Notes under the pieces: model-generated | Database searches by the model: none | What the model was told of the DNA's origin: nothing | Seen by the model: the letters and a program-made list of their open reading frames with translations, nothing else | Part shown: positions 1-8,570 of the stretch, piece by piece | How positions within the stretch are numbered: the first letter of the stretch is position 1 | How the letters are laid out: each line of letters starts with the position of its first letter | Assembly: GCA_023819225.1 (NCBI GenBank) | Contig: JAMWCZ010000004.1 | Location: 1-35,804 of the forward strand | Length of the DNA: 35,804 nt | Reading direction: 5' to 3' | Origin: Candidatus Omnitrophota bacterium | GTDB lineage: Bacteria; Ratteibacteria; UBA8468; B48-G9; JAFGKM01 | Program-made: the position numbers and the translations under genes

Positions 1-337
1 ATGGATGTATATTTATAATCTTCCCATAAAAATTTTTCAAAAATTCCTCTTTGATAACTCTCATAAAACCGGCAAGGCATACAAGGTCGGTCTTACATTC
101 CTGTAATACCTTTACATATTCCTTTTCTGTTTCATTTGAAAGGATTGTCTTATATCTCTTTTCCTGTATGCAGTAGTGTTTTATCCCTTCCTTTTTTGCT
201 ATTTCAAGTGCACCTGATGAAGGATTATCACTAAGTATTACACCTATATCAACAGGAATCTCTCCTCCCTTTACATTTTCTATGATTGCTTTTACATTAC
301 TTCCTTTACCTGATGCAAGTAGTGCTACTGTAAACAT
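1..337 (-). CDS. purN: Phosphoribosylglycinamide formyltransferase, N-terminal part (truncated by window edge)
   Basis: Manual reverse-strand translation from ATG at 337: MFTVALLASGKGSNVKAIIENVKGGEIPVDIGVILSDNPSSGALEIAKKEG...DLVCLAGFMRVIKEEFLKNFYGKIINIHP; typical PurN motifs (ASGKGSN, LAGFMR, NIHP). Absent from the ORF track because it is partial. Confidence 0.93.
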   Translation of the reverse strand, partial: MFTVALLASGKGSNVKAIIENVKGGEIPVDIGVILSDNPSSGALEIAKKEGIKHYCIQEKRYKTILSNETEKEYVKVLQECKTDLVCLAGFMRVIKEEFLKNFYGKIINIHP

Positions 338-642
338 TTTTTTATCTCCTTTATGTCTTTTAAAATATCTTTAAGGAATTTTTTTATATCTTCTTTCTTT
401 TCTTTAATATCTTTCTCTCTCAGTTTTTTCTTTACACCTCTTATTTTATATCCTTCATTATAGACCAAAAATTTTATTCTGTTAATTTTTTCAATATCTT
501 TTTCTGTATATATCCTGTGTCCTTTCTGGTCCCTTAATGGTTTTATAAAAGAGAGTTGCTTTTCCCAGAACCGGATTATATGGGCAGGCAGTTCAACCAT
601 CTTGCTTACCTCCCCTATGTAATAAAATTTCTCTTTCTCCAT
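325..642 (-). CDS. MerR-family transcriptional regulator
   Basis: YYIGEVSKMVELPAHIIRFWEKQL...GHRIYTEKDIEKI: MerR winged-helix DNA-binding signature; overlaps neighbours by a few bases. Confidence 0.85.
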   Translation of the reverse strand: MEKEKFYYIGEVSKMVELPAHIIRFWEKQLSFIKPLRDQKGHRIYTEKDIEKINRIKFLVYNEGYKIRGVKKKLREKDIKEKKEDIKKFLKDILKDIKEIKKCLQ

Positions 643-1631
643 TATTCTTCTTTCGGTCTTCTTGTCATAAGTTTTTTGATTTCCATTTCTGGCTGTGCAT
701 TTTTGTATATAATTCTATAAATTGATTCCATTATTGGTAGTTCAGCATTTAACTTTCTACTTAATCTATAAAATGCCTCTGTTGCAAAAAGTCCTTCTAT
801 TACCATCTTTTGCTCTTTAAGATACCTTTCCTTACCTGTTTTTATTATTGCCTCTCCAAATGACCTATTTCTGCTGGACTTACTGAAAGATGTAGTTATC
901 AGGTCTCCTATCCCTGAAAGTCCTCTAAATGTCTTTTCTTTCCCACCAAGCCGACATCCTATCTTAATCATCTCATTCAACCCTCTTGTAAGGTATGCGG
1001 ACTTTGTATTTATTCCCAGTCCAAGCCCATCAATTATGCCTGCACCTATGGCAATCACATTTTTAAATGCACCACCAATCTCAACACCTTTTACATCAGT
1101 ACTTGTATATATTCTTAATGTCTCGCAACCCAATATCTTTTGAAATAGAAGTCCGGTGTTTTTTCTGTTTGTTGCGACAACGGCTGCTGAAGGCATCCCT
1201 TTTGCTATTTCCTTTGCAATTGTGGGACCGGAGAGGACTCCAAAGGGGACATTACTTCCAAGTTCAGATATTATAATCTCTGACATACTGTTTCCCGTGG
1301 ATGTTTCAAGTCCTTTTGTCCCTGTAAGTAGTGGCTGCCCTCTGTAAAAATTTTTCAGTTGTTTTACTGTGTCTCTGAAAAAAGTAGACCTTACTACTAT
1401 TATAATAACATCGGAATGTAAGACAACTTTTTTTATAGAACCCGTGATATCAACATCGTCTGGAATTTTAAATCCAGGGAAATAGTCAGGACTTTCTCTT
1501 TTCTCTTTAAGTACAGCAAGATTTTTTTTAATTGGTTCCCACAGTATTATCTTGTACTCCTTTTTTTCCAGAAGACGGGTTAGAGTTATTCCCCATCCAC
1601 CTGCTCCTATGACTCCTATCTTTTCTTCCAT
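642..1631 (-). CDS. gpsA: Glycerol-3-phosphate dehydrogenase [NAD(P)+]
   Basis: N-terminal GAGGWGITL Rossmann motif, LSGPTIAKEIAKGMPSAAVVA, GLSGIGDLITT; 329 aa. Confidence 0.95.
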   Translation of the reverse strand: MEEKIGVIGAGGWGITLTRLLEKKEYKIILWEPIKKNLAVLKEKRESPDYFPGFKIPDDVDITGSIKKVVLHSDVIIIVVRSTFFRDTVKQLKNFYRGQPLLTGTKGLETSTGNSMSEIIISELGSNVPFGVLSGPTIAKEIAKGMPSAAVVATNRKNTGLLFQKILGCETLRIYTSTDVKGVEIGGAFKNVIAIGAGIIDGLGLGINTKSAYLTRGLNEMIKIGCRLGGKEKTFRGLSGIGDLITTSFSKSSRNRSFGEAIIKTGKERYLKEQKMVIEGLFATEAFYRLSRKLNAELPIMESIYRIIYKNAQPEMEIKKLMTRRPKEE

Positions 1632-2218
1632 GGCAGATTTATCCTGTTTTCTTTTTTTGTTAATAGCCGTTTTATATTACTCCTGTGAGCATAAATAATA
1701 AGGACTGATATAATAATTCCTGTGATAGTAAGAAAAATGTTTTTATGAAATAGATATACAAGAAAGGGCAGTAATAGAGACGCAGTAATAGCACCTAATG
1801 ATACATATCTGCTTGTTATAACAACAGCAAGCCATACAATCAGTGAAAGTAGAGCGGGGAAAGGGAAAAGTCCTATAACTACACCAAAACCAGTGGAGAC
1901 ACCTTTACCACCCCTACCTTTTAAAAATATAGAAAAGTTATGGCCTGCAATGGAAACAATTCCTGTGGATATTACATAAAGAACAGGGAGAGAAAAAATT
2001 TTTGCCAGAAGAACAGGAAGGAACCCTTTTAGTATATCAAACACAAGGACTGCACTGGCTAATTTGCCTCCTGCAACTCTGTATACATTGGTGGCTCCGA
2101 TATTGCCGCTTCCATATTTTCTTATATCTATCTTTTTAATAAAGCGACATAATAAATAGCCAGCAGGGATACTTCCTATCAAATAAGCCCCTATTATAAC
2201 AGATAGAAAGGTTATCAC
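1616..2218 (-). CDS. plsY: Glycerol-3-phosphate acyltransferase PlsY
   Basis: GSIPAGYLLCR, GSGNIGATNVYRVAG, GHNFSIFLKGRGGKGVSTGFG: PlsY motifs; upstream of gpsA. Confidence 0.95.
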   Translation of the reverse strand: MITFLSVIIGAYLIGSIPAGYLLCRFIKKIDIRKYGSGNIGATNVYRVAGGKLASAVLVFDILKGFLPVLLAKIFSLPVLYVISTGIVSIAGHNFSIFLKGRGGKGVSTGFGVVIGLFPFPALLSLIVWLAVVITSRYVSLGAITASLLLPFLVYLFHKNIFLTITGIIISVLIIYAHRSNIKRLLTKKENRINLPWKKR

Positions 2219-2221
2219 TTA

Positions 2222-2860
2222 TTAGATGTTCAACAACTCTTTTACTTTATCCACAGCACTTGCTGCATCAGGAGCATAGCCGTCTGCACCTATCTCATCC
2301 GCATAGCTCTGTGTTATTGGTGCTCCTCCTATGACGACCTTTACCTGGTCTTTTAATCCTTCCTTTTTAAGTGCTTCTATAACATCTTTCATCGCCACCA
2401 TAGTTGTTGTTAAAAGAGCAGAGAGCCCTAAAACTTTTGCCCCTTTTTTGGCTGCTTCAACAAATTTTTCAGGTGGCACATCTATACCAAGGTCTTCAAC
2501 TTCAAAGCCGGCGCCCTTCCACATCATAATTACTAAATTTTTTCCTATGTCGTGAAGGTCGCCCTTTACCGTTCCAATAGCAAGTTTTGCAAGTGGCTGG
2601 ATTCCTGCCTTAGCAATAAGTGGCTCTATTATGCCCATACCTGCATGCATTGCCCTTGCAGCAATTAAAACCTCCGGGACATAAAATTCATTGTTTTTGA
2701 ATTTTACGCCTACAACATTCATCCCTGCGATGAGACCCTCATTCAGGATTTTAGAAACATCAATATTTTCTCTTACTGCCTTTTCCACCAATTCTTTTGT
2801 TTTTGTTGCATTTCCTGATATTACACTTTCCTTAACCCCACCAAGAATATCCTCTGCCAT
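2222..2860 (-). CDS. Corrinoid (B12-binding) methyltransfer protein, MtaC/MtbC/MttC type
   Basis: DLHDIGKNLV (DxHxxG cobalamin motif), GxS and GGAP motifs. Start chosen at MAEDILGG (2860), preceded on the minus strand by AGGAGG; the listed ORF extends further upstream. Confidence 0.9.
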   Translation of the reverse strand: MAEDILGGVKESVISGNATKTKELVEKAVRENIDVSKILNEGLIAGMNVVGVKFKNNEFYVPEVLIAARAMHAGMGIIEPLIAKAGIQPLAKLAIGTVKGDLHDIGKNLVIMMWKGAGFEVEDLGIDVPPEKFVEAAKKGAKVLGLSALLTTTMVAMKDVIEALKKEGLKDQVKVVIGGAPITQSYADEIGADGYAPDAASAVDKVKELLNI

Positions 2861-2891
2861 TTTACCTCCTTTGTTTTGTAATGGTTTTACA

Positions 2892-2919
2892 ATTATATAC
2901 AATTTATTTTTTCTGTCAA
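2892..2919 (-). promoter_or_regulatory. Putative sigma70-type promoter of the corrinoid protein gene
   Basis: Minus strand TTGACA (2919-2914), 16-bp spacer, TATAAT (2897-2892). Confidence 0.65.
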
Positions 2920-2987
2920 GTTTGTATAAAAACAAAATTGGTGTATAATATATCACAATTATTCCGCTATTGCAAAAATAATTAACT

Positions 2988-3060
2988 GGGCGGTTAGCTC
3001 AGTGGCAAGAGCGCTACCCTTACAAGGTAGAAGTCGCAGGTTCAAGTCCTGCACCGCCCA
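2988..3060 (+). tRNA. tRNA-Val (anticodon TAC)
   Basis: GGGCGGT...ACCGCCCA acceptor pairing, CTACC-CTTACAA-GGTAG anticodon arm, GCAGG-TTCAAGT-CCTGC T arm; CCA not encoded. Confidence 0.93.
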
Positions 3061-3067
3061 TGATTAA

Positions 3068-3157
3068 CACCCCTCACCCTTACCCTCTCCTCGTAGGGAC
3101 GAGGGTAAGCCCATCACCCTGGCCCTCTCCCCATCGGGGAGAGGAGAAGGTGAGGAG
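3068..3157. repeat. GC-rich palindromic intergenic repeat (CTCACCCTCTCCCC...GGGGAGAGG...GGTGAGG type)
   Basis: CTTACCCTC (3079-3087)/GAGGGTAAG (3101-3109) and CTCTCCCC (3125-3132)/GGGGAGAG (3136-3143) inverted repeats. Confidence 0.75.
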
Positions 3158-3258
3158 GCATAATGGCCGAAGGAGAAAATAAATGGGAGAGGAGGATTGA
3201 AACTTATTAATAACTTTCTCATCTAAATTTAATAAAAAGAAAAACGGAGGGATGTAAA

Positions 3259-5142
3259 ATGGCAGAAAAAATTATTGGTATAGACCTTGGAACGAGCAAT
3301 TCTTCCGCTGCTGTTATGGAAGGAGGAAAGCCAGTTATTATTCCGAGTGCAGAAGGAACTACTATTGTTGGAGGTAAGGCATTTCCTTCATATGTTGCAT
3401 TTACAAAAGACGGGCAGGTACTGGTTGGAGAGCCGGCAAGAAGGCAGGCGGCAGTTAATCCTGAAGGGACTGTCTTTGCTGCTAAAAGGAAGATGGGGAC
3501 TGACTATAAGTATAATATTTATGGAAAGGCATATACCCCTGAACAGATTTCCGCATATATCCTCCAGAAGATAAAAAGGGATGCAGAAACATTTTTAGGG
3601 AGTCCTGTCAAGAAGGCAGTAATAACCGTTCCTGCATATTTTAATGATAACCAGAGGCAAGCAACAAAAGATGCAGGTACTATTGCAGGGCTTGAGGTTG
3701 TGCGTCTCATCAATGAGCCAACAGCGGCATCCTTTGCCTACGGGCTTGATAAACTTCAGGCAGAACTAAAGATTCTTGTCTTTGATTTTGGTGCAGGAAC
3801 ACTTGATGTCACAATTATGGATATGATGGCAGGGGTTTTCAAGGTTCTTTCCACACACGGAGATACACAATTAGGCGGAACTGATATGGATGAGGTTTTG
3901 ATAAAGTATATTGTGGAAGAGTTCAAAAAGGAGTCAGGTATAGATGTAAGCAGGGATAAAATGGCGATGCAGAGAATTAAGGAAGCGGCAGAGAAGGCAA
4001 AAATAGAACTTTCTTCTACATTAGAAACAGAGATAAATCTACCTTTTATCACAGCAGACCAGACAGGGCCAAGACACCTTCAGATGAAGATAAGAAGGGC
4101 AAAACTTGAAGAACTGGTAGAGCCAATTATAGAAAGATGTAAAGGCCCTGTACAACAGGCAATAGAAGATGCAAAGTTAAAACCATCTGAGATTAACAAG
4201 GTTATCCTTGTTGGTGGACCTACAAGGATGCCGATTGTGCAGAAGTTTATAGAGGACTTCATCGGAATAAAACCGGAAAGAGGAGTTGACCCTATGGAGT
4301 GTGTATCCATAGGTGCTGCAATTCAGGGTGCTATCTTAAGCGGAGAGATGAAAGATAAGGATATTCTTCTTTTGGATGTGACACCACTTTCCCTCGGCGT
4401 GGAGACACTGGGAGGGGTATTTACAAAGATTATAGAACGGAATACAACTATACCTGTGAAAAAGAGCCAGATATTTACAACAGCAGCAGACAACCAACCA
4501 TCCGTTGAAATAAATGTTTTACAGGGCGAAAGACCTATGGCAAAGGACAACCTTAGTTTAGGAAGGTTCCACCTTGAAGGTATTCCACCTGCTCCGAGAG
4601 GAATTCCACAGATAGAAGTTACCTTTGATATTGATGCAAATGGAATCCTCCATGTGACAGCAAAAGATAAAGGAACGGGGAAGGAGCAGTCCATCAAGAT
4701 AACTGCTTCAAAAAAACTATCTCAGGAAGATATTGAGAAGATGGTTAAAGAGGCAGAGAGGTACGCAGAGGAAGACAAAAAGCAGAGGGAACTCATAGAG
4801 GTTGTTAATCAAGCGGATTCATTAATATATAATGTAAACAAAACACTGAAAGAGCATGGAGACAAGGTATCCGAGGCAGACAGAAAAAATATACAGGAAA
4901 AGATAGATGCACTGGATAAACTTATAAAGGCAGAGAAGAAAAGTAAGGAAGATATCCAAAGGGCGATAGATGAACTACAGCAGGCAGTTCATGGACTTGC
5001 CCAGGTTATATATCAACAGGCACAGCAACAGCAAACTGCGGGACAGCAACCCACATCTGAGCAGGAGACAGAGAAGAAAGAAGATAGAGGCAATGTTGTT
5101 GATGCTGAGTATAAAGAGGTTGATGACAAGGATAAGAAGTAA
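3259..5142 (+). CDS. dnaK: Chaperone Hsp70 (DnaK)
   Basis: [68 protein letters not shown]; acidic C-terminal tail ending [11 protein letters not shown]. Confidence 0.95.
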   Translation: MAEKIIGIDLGTSNSSAAVMEGGKPVIIPSAEGTTIVGGKAFPSYVAFTKDGQVLVGEPARRQAAVNPEGTVFAAKRKMGTDYKYNIYGKAYTPEQISAYILQKIKRDAETFLGSPVKKAVITVPAYFNDNQRQATKDAGTIAGLEVVRLINEPTAASFAYGLDKLQAELKILVFDFGAGTLDVTIMDMMAGVFKVLSTHGDTQLGGTDMDEVLIKYIVEEFKKESGIDVSRDKMAMQRIKEAAEKAKIELSSTLETEINLPFITADQTGPRHLQMKIRRAKLEELVEPIIERCKGPVQQAIEDAKLKPSEINKVILVGGPTRMPIVQKFIEDFIGIKPERGVDPMECVSIGAAIQGAILSGEMKDKDILLLDVTPLSLGVETLGGVFTKIIERNTTIPVKKSQIFTTAADNQPSVEINVLQGERPMAKDNLSLGRFHLEGIPPAPRGIPQIEVTFDIDANGILHVTAKDKGTGKEQSIKITASKKLSQEDIEKMVKEAERYAEEDKKQRELIEVVNQADSLIYNVNKTLKEHGDKVSEADRKNIQEKIDALDKLIKAEKKSKEDIQRAIDELQQAVHGLAQVIYQQAQQQQTAGQQPTSEQETEKKEDRGNVVDAEYKEVDDKDKK

Positions 5143-5942
5143 TGAGGTATGTGCGTGTTGTTGTAGATGGTCTGGATGAAGAAGGAAACTACGGTATAAT
5201 TGAAGGCGAAACTATACGGATAATAAAAACATCTCCATTATTTTCTCCTTGTCAGGAAACAGGGATTAAAATTCCTTTCTCTGCGGTCAGAAAGTTTTTG
5301 CCACCTGTTGAACCACCCAACATTATTGCATTAGGGCTAAATTACAGGGAACATGCAAGAGAAAGCGATATGAAATTGCCATCTGCTCCTGTTATATTCT
5401 TGAAGGCAACCACTGCCATAACAGGTCATCTATCTCCCATTGTTCTCCCTAACGAAGCACCTGACTTTGTTGATTATGAGGCAGAACTTGTTATAGTTAT
5501 AAAGAAAAAGGCGAAAGATATTACTCCAGAAGATGCCTCTGATTATATACTGGGATATACCTGTGGCAATGATATTTCAGCAAGGGACTGTCAGCTGAAA
5601 TTAGACAGACAGTGGGCAAGGGCAAAGTCATTTGATACATTTGCTCCAGTAGGTCCCTGGATAGAAACAGATATTAATCCGGATAGTTTAGAGATTCAAT
5701 CACGGGTCAATGGTGTTATAATGCAGAAGTCAAACACAGTTGATATGATATTCAGTGTCTCAGAGATTGTTTCCTATCTTTCAAGACAGATGACGCTTCT
5801 ACCGGGAACTCTCATTATGACAGGGACACCTTCTGGTGTCGGGTTTGCAAAAAATCCCCCCATATTTCTGAGAGAAGGGGATACTGTTGAAATTGAAATA
5901 GAAGGTATAGGTATCCTGAAAAATCCTGTTGTCCGCACCTGA
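5142..5942 (+). CDS. Fumarylacetoacetate hydrolase (FAH)-family protein
   Basis: IALGLNYREHARE, DYEAELVIVIKKKAKD, GYTCGNDISARDCQ, LPGTLIMTGTPSGVGFA. Confidence 0.92.
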   Translation: MRYVRVVVDGLDEEGNYGIIEGETIRIIKTSPLFSPCQETGIKIPFSAVRKFLPPVEPPNIIALGLNYREHARESDMKLPSAPVIFLKATTAITGHLSPIVLPNEAPDFVDYEAELVIVIKKKAKDITPEDASDYILGYTCGNDISARDCQLKLDRQWARAKSFDTFAPVGPWIETDINPDSLEIQSRVNGVIMQKSNTVDMIFSVSEIVSYLSRQMTLLPGTLIMTGTPSGVGFAKNPPIFLREGDTVEIEIEGIGILKNPVVRT

Positions 5943-5990
5943 AATAAAAAACAGTGGTTAGGTCTTGCTTTTTGCATTTACCTCTCATCC

Positions 5991-6022
5991 GTATCCTCTC
6001 CTTGCAAGAGAGGGAGAATGTA
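5991..6022. repeat. Degenerate palindromic repeat related to the CTCTCC...GGAGAG family
   Basis: CTCTC-CTTGCAAG-AGAGGGAGA between convergent genes. Confidence 0.4.
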
Positions 6023-6058
6023 AAGATGAAGTGGGATTTTTATGCTTTCTGAGAAATT

Positions 6059-6679
6059 CTACTTACTGATTAACTGGATGTGTTTGAGCATTACAAGAGA
6101 TGATCTTTCTGCTTCATTGAGTTTGAATGTTATAAATCTTATGGTCTCTTCAATATTTGGTATCAGGACATATTCAAGCGCATTAACCCTTCTTCTTGTT
6201 CTTTCAATCTCTGTGGCAAAACATATCAGTTTGTTTTCAAGGAAGGCAAGGTTGAGTAATCTTTTTAATACCTCTTTACCTTTTTCTGAGAGATATTGAT
6301 GATATGGCGTGAGTAAGTAATCAGGTAGGAACCTATCAGAAGAAATATGTAGATAAATTTTTGCTACAGGAATATTAAAAAACCTCTTTGTCTCCTGTGA
6401 AAATCTGGCTTTGAAAAAGTCGTTTTCAATAAAGGCATTCCATATCTTTTCATCAATAAGTCCTTTCATCTTCAAAGTATCCAGGTAGAACTGTAATATC
6501 TCTTCCTCAACGGACTTTCTCTCTTCTCTTACTTTTCCTATAAGGGACCTGAATTCTATCAGAAGTTGTTCTTCTTTGTCTTTCAGGAGTTTATGTCCTC
6601 TTTTTGCAAGGAGTAATCTTTTTCTGAGTTTGAGAAGTTCCATCCTGTTAGGATTAACCTTCAGTTTCATTTTTACCAC
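6059..6679 (-). CDS. atpD: V/A-type ATP synthase subunit D
   Basis: [33 protein letters not shown] and C-terminal [22 protein letters not shown]. Confidence 0.93.
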   Translation of the reverse strand: MVKMKLKVNPNRMELLKLRKRLLLAKRGHKLLKDKEEQLLIEFRSLIGKVREERKSVEEEILQFYLDTLKMKGLIDEKIWNAFIENDFFKARFSQETKRFFNIPVAKIYLHISSDRFLPDYLLTPYHQYLSEKGKEVLKRLLNLAFLENKLICFATEIERTRRRVNALEYVLIPNIEETIRFITFKLNEAERSSLVMLKHIQLISK

Positions 6680-8084
6680 TCCAGTGTTTTTCCATAATCT
6701 CAGGAGGTACCCGCTTTATCTCAGAGACAGGAAGTAGATGCAAAAGTTTCCAGCCGATATCCAGGGTTTGTTTTATTGTTCTCTCCTCATCTGTCTTCTG
6801 CGAGATGAATTCTTTCTCAAGTTGTCTTGCAAACGAAAGGTGTGCAATATCTGTTTCTGTAAGGGATGCCTCGCCTAAAACCACAGCAAGTTCTTCTGCT
6901 TCTTTACCTCTGGCATAAGATGCAAATAATTGACTTGCTATAGATGGATGGTCCTCACGGGTTAACTCTTTCCCTGTCTTTCTGTCAACACCTATACCTT
7001 TATCCCTTAATCTTGAAAGAGATGTAAGTATATCAATCGGAGGATATATACCTTTCAGATGTAGTTGTCGTGAAAGTATTATCTGTCCTTCAGTTATATA
7101 GCCAGTAAGGTCTGGTATGGGATGGGTTTTATCATCCTCAGGCATTGTGAGTATTGGTATCTGCGTGACAGACCCTCCCCTTCCTTTAATTCTTCCTGCC
7201 CGTTCATAGATGGTTGAAAGGTCTGTGTATAGATAGGAAGGATAACCACGGCGTCCAGGTATTTCATTTCTTGCAGCGGATATCTCCCGTAGTGCCTCAG
7301 CATAGTTTGTCATATCTGTCAGTATCACAACAACATGCATATTGAGTTCAAAGGCAAGATACTCTGCTGCTGTGAGTGCTACACGAGGGGTTGCTATCCT
7401 TTCTATCGCTGGTTCATCTGCAAGGTTGATAAATATAACACATCTTTCTATTGCCCCTGCTTCTATGAATTCCTTTTGAAAGAATGCTGCTTCTTCAAAT
7501 GTAATACCCATAGCAGCAAAGACAACCGCAAAGGCGGTCTCTTCCTTTTCAGATGGAATCTTTGCCTGTTTTACTATCTGTGTGGCAATAATGTTATGTG
7601 GAAGACCAGCCCCTGAAAATATAGGGAGTTTCTGTCCCCTGACTAAACTATTCAGCCCATCTATTGCTGATATCCCTGTCTGGATAAATTCTGATGGATA
7701 GTCCCGTCTTACAGGATTAATAGGAGAGCCATTTATATCAAGGTAGTGGTTGGGTATTATATCAGGTCCTCCGTCTCTCACTTTTCCCAGTCCTGTAAAT
7801 ACCCTGCCAAGCATTTCAGGGGAGACACCAGCCCTTATCCCCCTTCCTGTAAATCTAATCTTTGTGCTGTCTTTACTCAATCCGGATGTGCCTTCAAAGA
7901 CCTGAACGAGTGCCTTATCCTGATAAATCTCAAGGACCTTCCCTAATCTATTTTCCTTCTGCAAGGTTGAAATCTCAACGAGTTCTCCGTAAGAGGCACC
8001 TTCAATCCCTTCAATCAGTATCAGCGGACCAGATATGCTTTCTATGCTTTTATATTCACGGATTGTTTTTAATAAAGAATTCAT
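6654..8084 (-). CDS. atpB: V/A-type ATP synthase subunit B
   Basis: [84 protein letters not shown]. Confidence 0.95.
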   Translation of the reverse strand: MNSLLKTIREYKSIESISGPLILIEGIEGASYGELVEISTLQKENRLGKVLEIYQDKALVQVFEGTSGLSKDSTKIRFTGRGIRAGVSPEMLGRVFTGLGKVRDGGPDIIPNHYLDINGSPINPVRRDYPSEFIQTGISAIDGLNSLVRGQKLPIFSGAGLPHNIIATQIVKQAKIPSEKEETAFAVVFAAMGITFEEAAFFQKEFIEAGAIERCVIFINLADEPAIERIATPRVALTAAEYLAFELNMHVVVILTDMTNYAEALREISAARNEIPGRRGYPSYLYTDLSTIYERAGRIKGRGGSVTQIPILTMPEDDKTHPIPDLTGYITEGQIILSRQLHLKGIYPPIDILTSLSRLRDKGIGVDRKTGKELTREDHPSIASQLFASYARGKEAEELAVVLGEASLTETDIAHLSFARQLEKEFISQKTDEERTIKQTLDIGWKLLHLLPVSEIKRVPPEIMEKHWSGKNETEG

Positions 8085-8158
8085 AATATTTTATTATATA
8101 TCAGAATTTAGTTGTATTGCAAAATTTTGGTTTTTGTGTATTATACAAAAATAAACAA

Positions 8159-8213
8159 TGTAGCGGTGCAATTCATTACATGATGTAGCGGTCGGACTTA
8201 TCCGACGATGTTC
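8159..8213. repeat. Tandem 25-bp modular hairpin units (TGTAGCGG + variable-stem palindrome)
   Basis: TGTAGCGGTGCAATTCATTACATGA (8159-8183) followed directly by TGTAGCGGTCGGACTTATCCGACGA (8184-8208), then TGTTC at 8209. Confidence 0.7.
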
Positions 8214-8292
8214 TCCCTATATAAGGGGGAAGACAAAGTTAAGGGTGGAGAGTTGAGAAAAAAGAGAGAAAGGCGTGAGAGGTGAAAGATTT

Positions 8293-8347
8293 CCCTCCCC
8301 CTACCCCTCGCCCCGCACAGCGGGGAGAGGGTATGGGTGAGGGGAGG
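8293..8347. repeat. GC-rich palindromic intergenic repeat
   Basis: CCTCCCC (8294-8300)/GGGGAGG (8341-8347) outer and CCCCG (8311-8315)/CGGGG (8321-8325) inner inverted repeats. Confidence 0.7.
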
Positions 8348-8362
8348 CGGAAGATATGAGAA

Positions 8363-8395
8363 TGTAACGGGGCAATTCATTGCACAATGTAGAGA
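8363..8395. repeat. Additional copy of the 25-bp modular hairpin unit
   Basis: TGTAACGGGGCAATTCATTGCACAA (8363-8387) followed by a TGTAGAGA head at 8388; same period and same TTCA loop as the 8159 unit. Confidence 0.65.
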
Positions 8396-8424
8396 GTTTA
8401 GGATTTAAAGTTTGAGATTTTGAA

Positions 8425-8447
8425 GCATCGGAATTTCAATCCGATGC
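8425..8447. repeat. Perfect 8-bp-stem hairpin GCATCGGA-ATTTCAA-TCCGATGC
   Basis: Exact inverted repeat read directly. Confidence 0.8.
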
Positions 8448-8518
8448 GGGATTAGGGGGTGAACGGGGGAAACAATCTGGTTGCTCCCGTGGGGTGACAG
8501 GAAGCGAGAGCGATTATC

Positions 8519-8546
8519 TTGACAGAAGGCAAAATTGTAGTAAAGT
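8519..8546 (+). promoter_or_regulatory. Possible promoter of the ABC transporter gene
   Basis: TTGACA at 8519-8524 with a weak TAAAGT -10 candidate at 8541-8546, upstream of an AGGAG-like RBS and ATG at 8571. Confidence 0.4.
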
Positions 8547-8570
8547 AAAATCTATATCAGGAGAAGAGAT

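Noticed and set aside
2860-2988. Cobalamin riboswitch upstream of the corrinoid protein
   Set aside because: Intergenic space is too short and is occupied by two promoters; no B12-box-like sequence seen.
3190-3200. GGATTGAAAC, resembling the 3' end of many CRISPR repeats
   Set aside because: Single occurrence with no repeat-spacer periodicity and no cas genes in the window.
3519-4697. Several minus-strand ORFs inside dnaK (64-124 aa)
   Set aside because: Antisense shadow ORFs of a strongly conserved plus-strand gene; no RBS or recognisable domain.
8159-8395. 25-bp periodic units considered as a mini CRISPR array
   Set aside because: The variable part is itself palindromic and too short, units are directly abutting, and there are no cas genes; a hairpin repeat family fits better.
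8460-8520. GGGGGAAACAATCTGGTTGCTCCCGT / GTGACAGGAAGCGAGAGCGATT as a structured RNA or riboswitch
   Set aside because: It resembles a degraded copy of a common bacterial intergenic palindromic repeat; pairing is imperfect and no riboswitch core was recognised.
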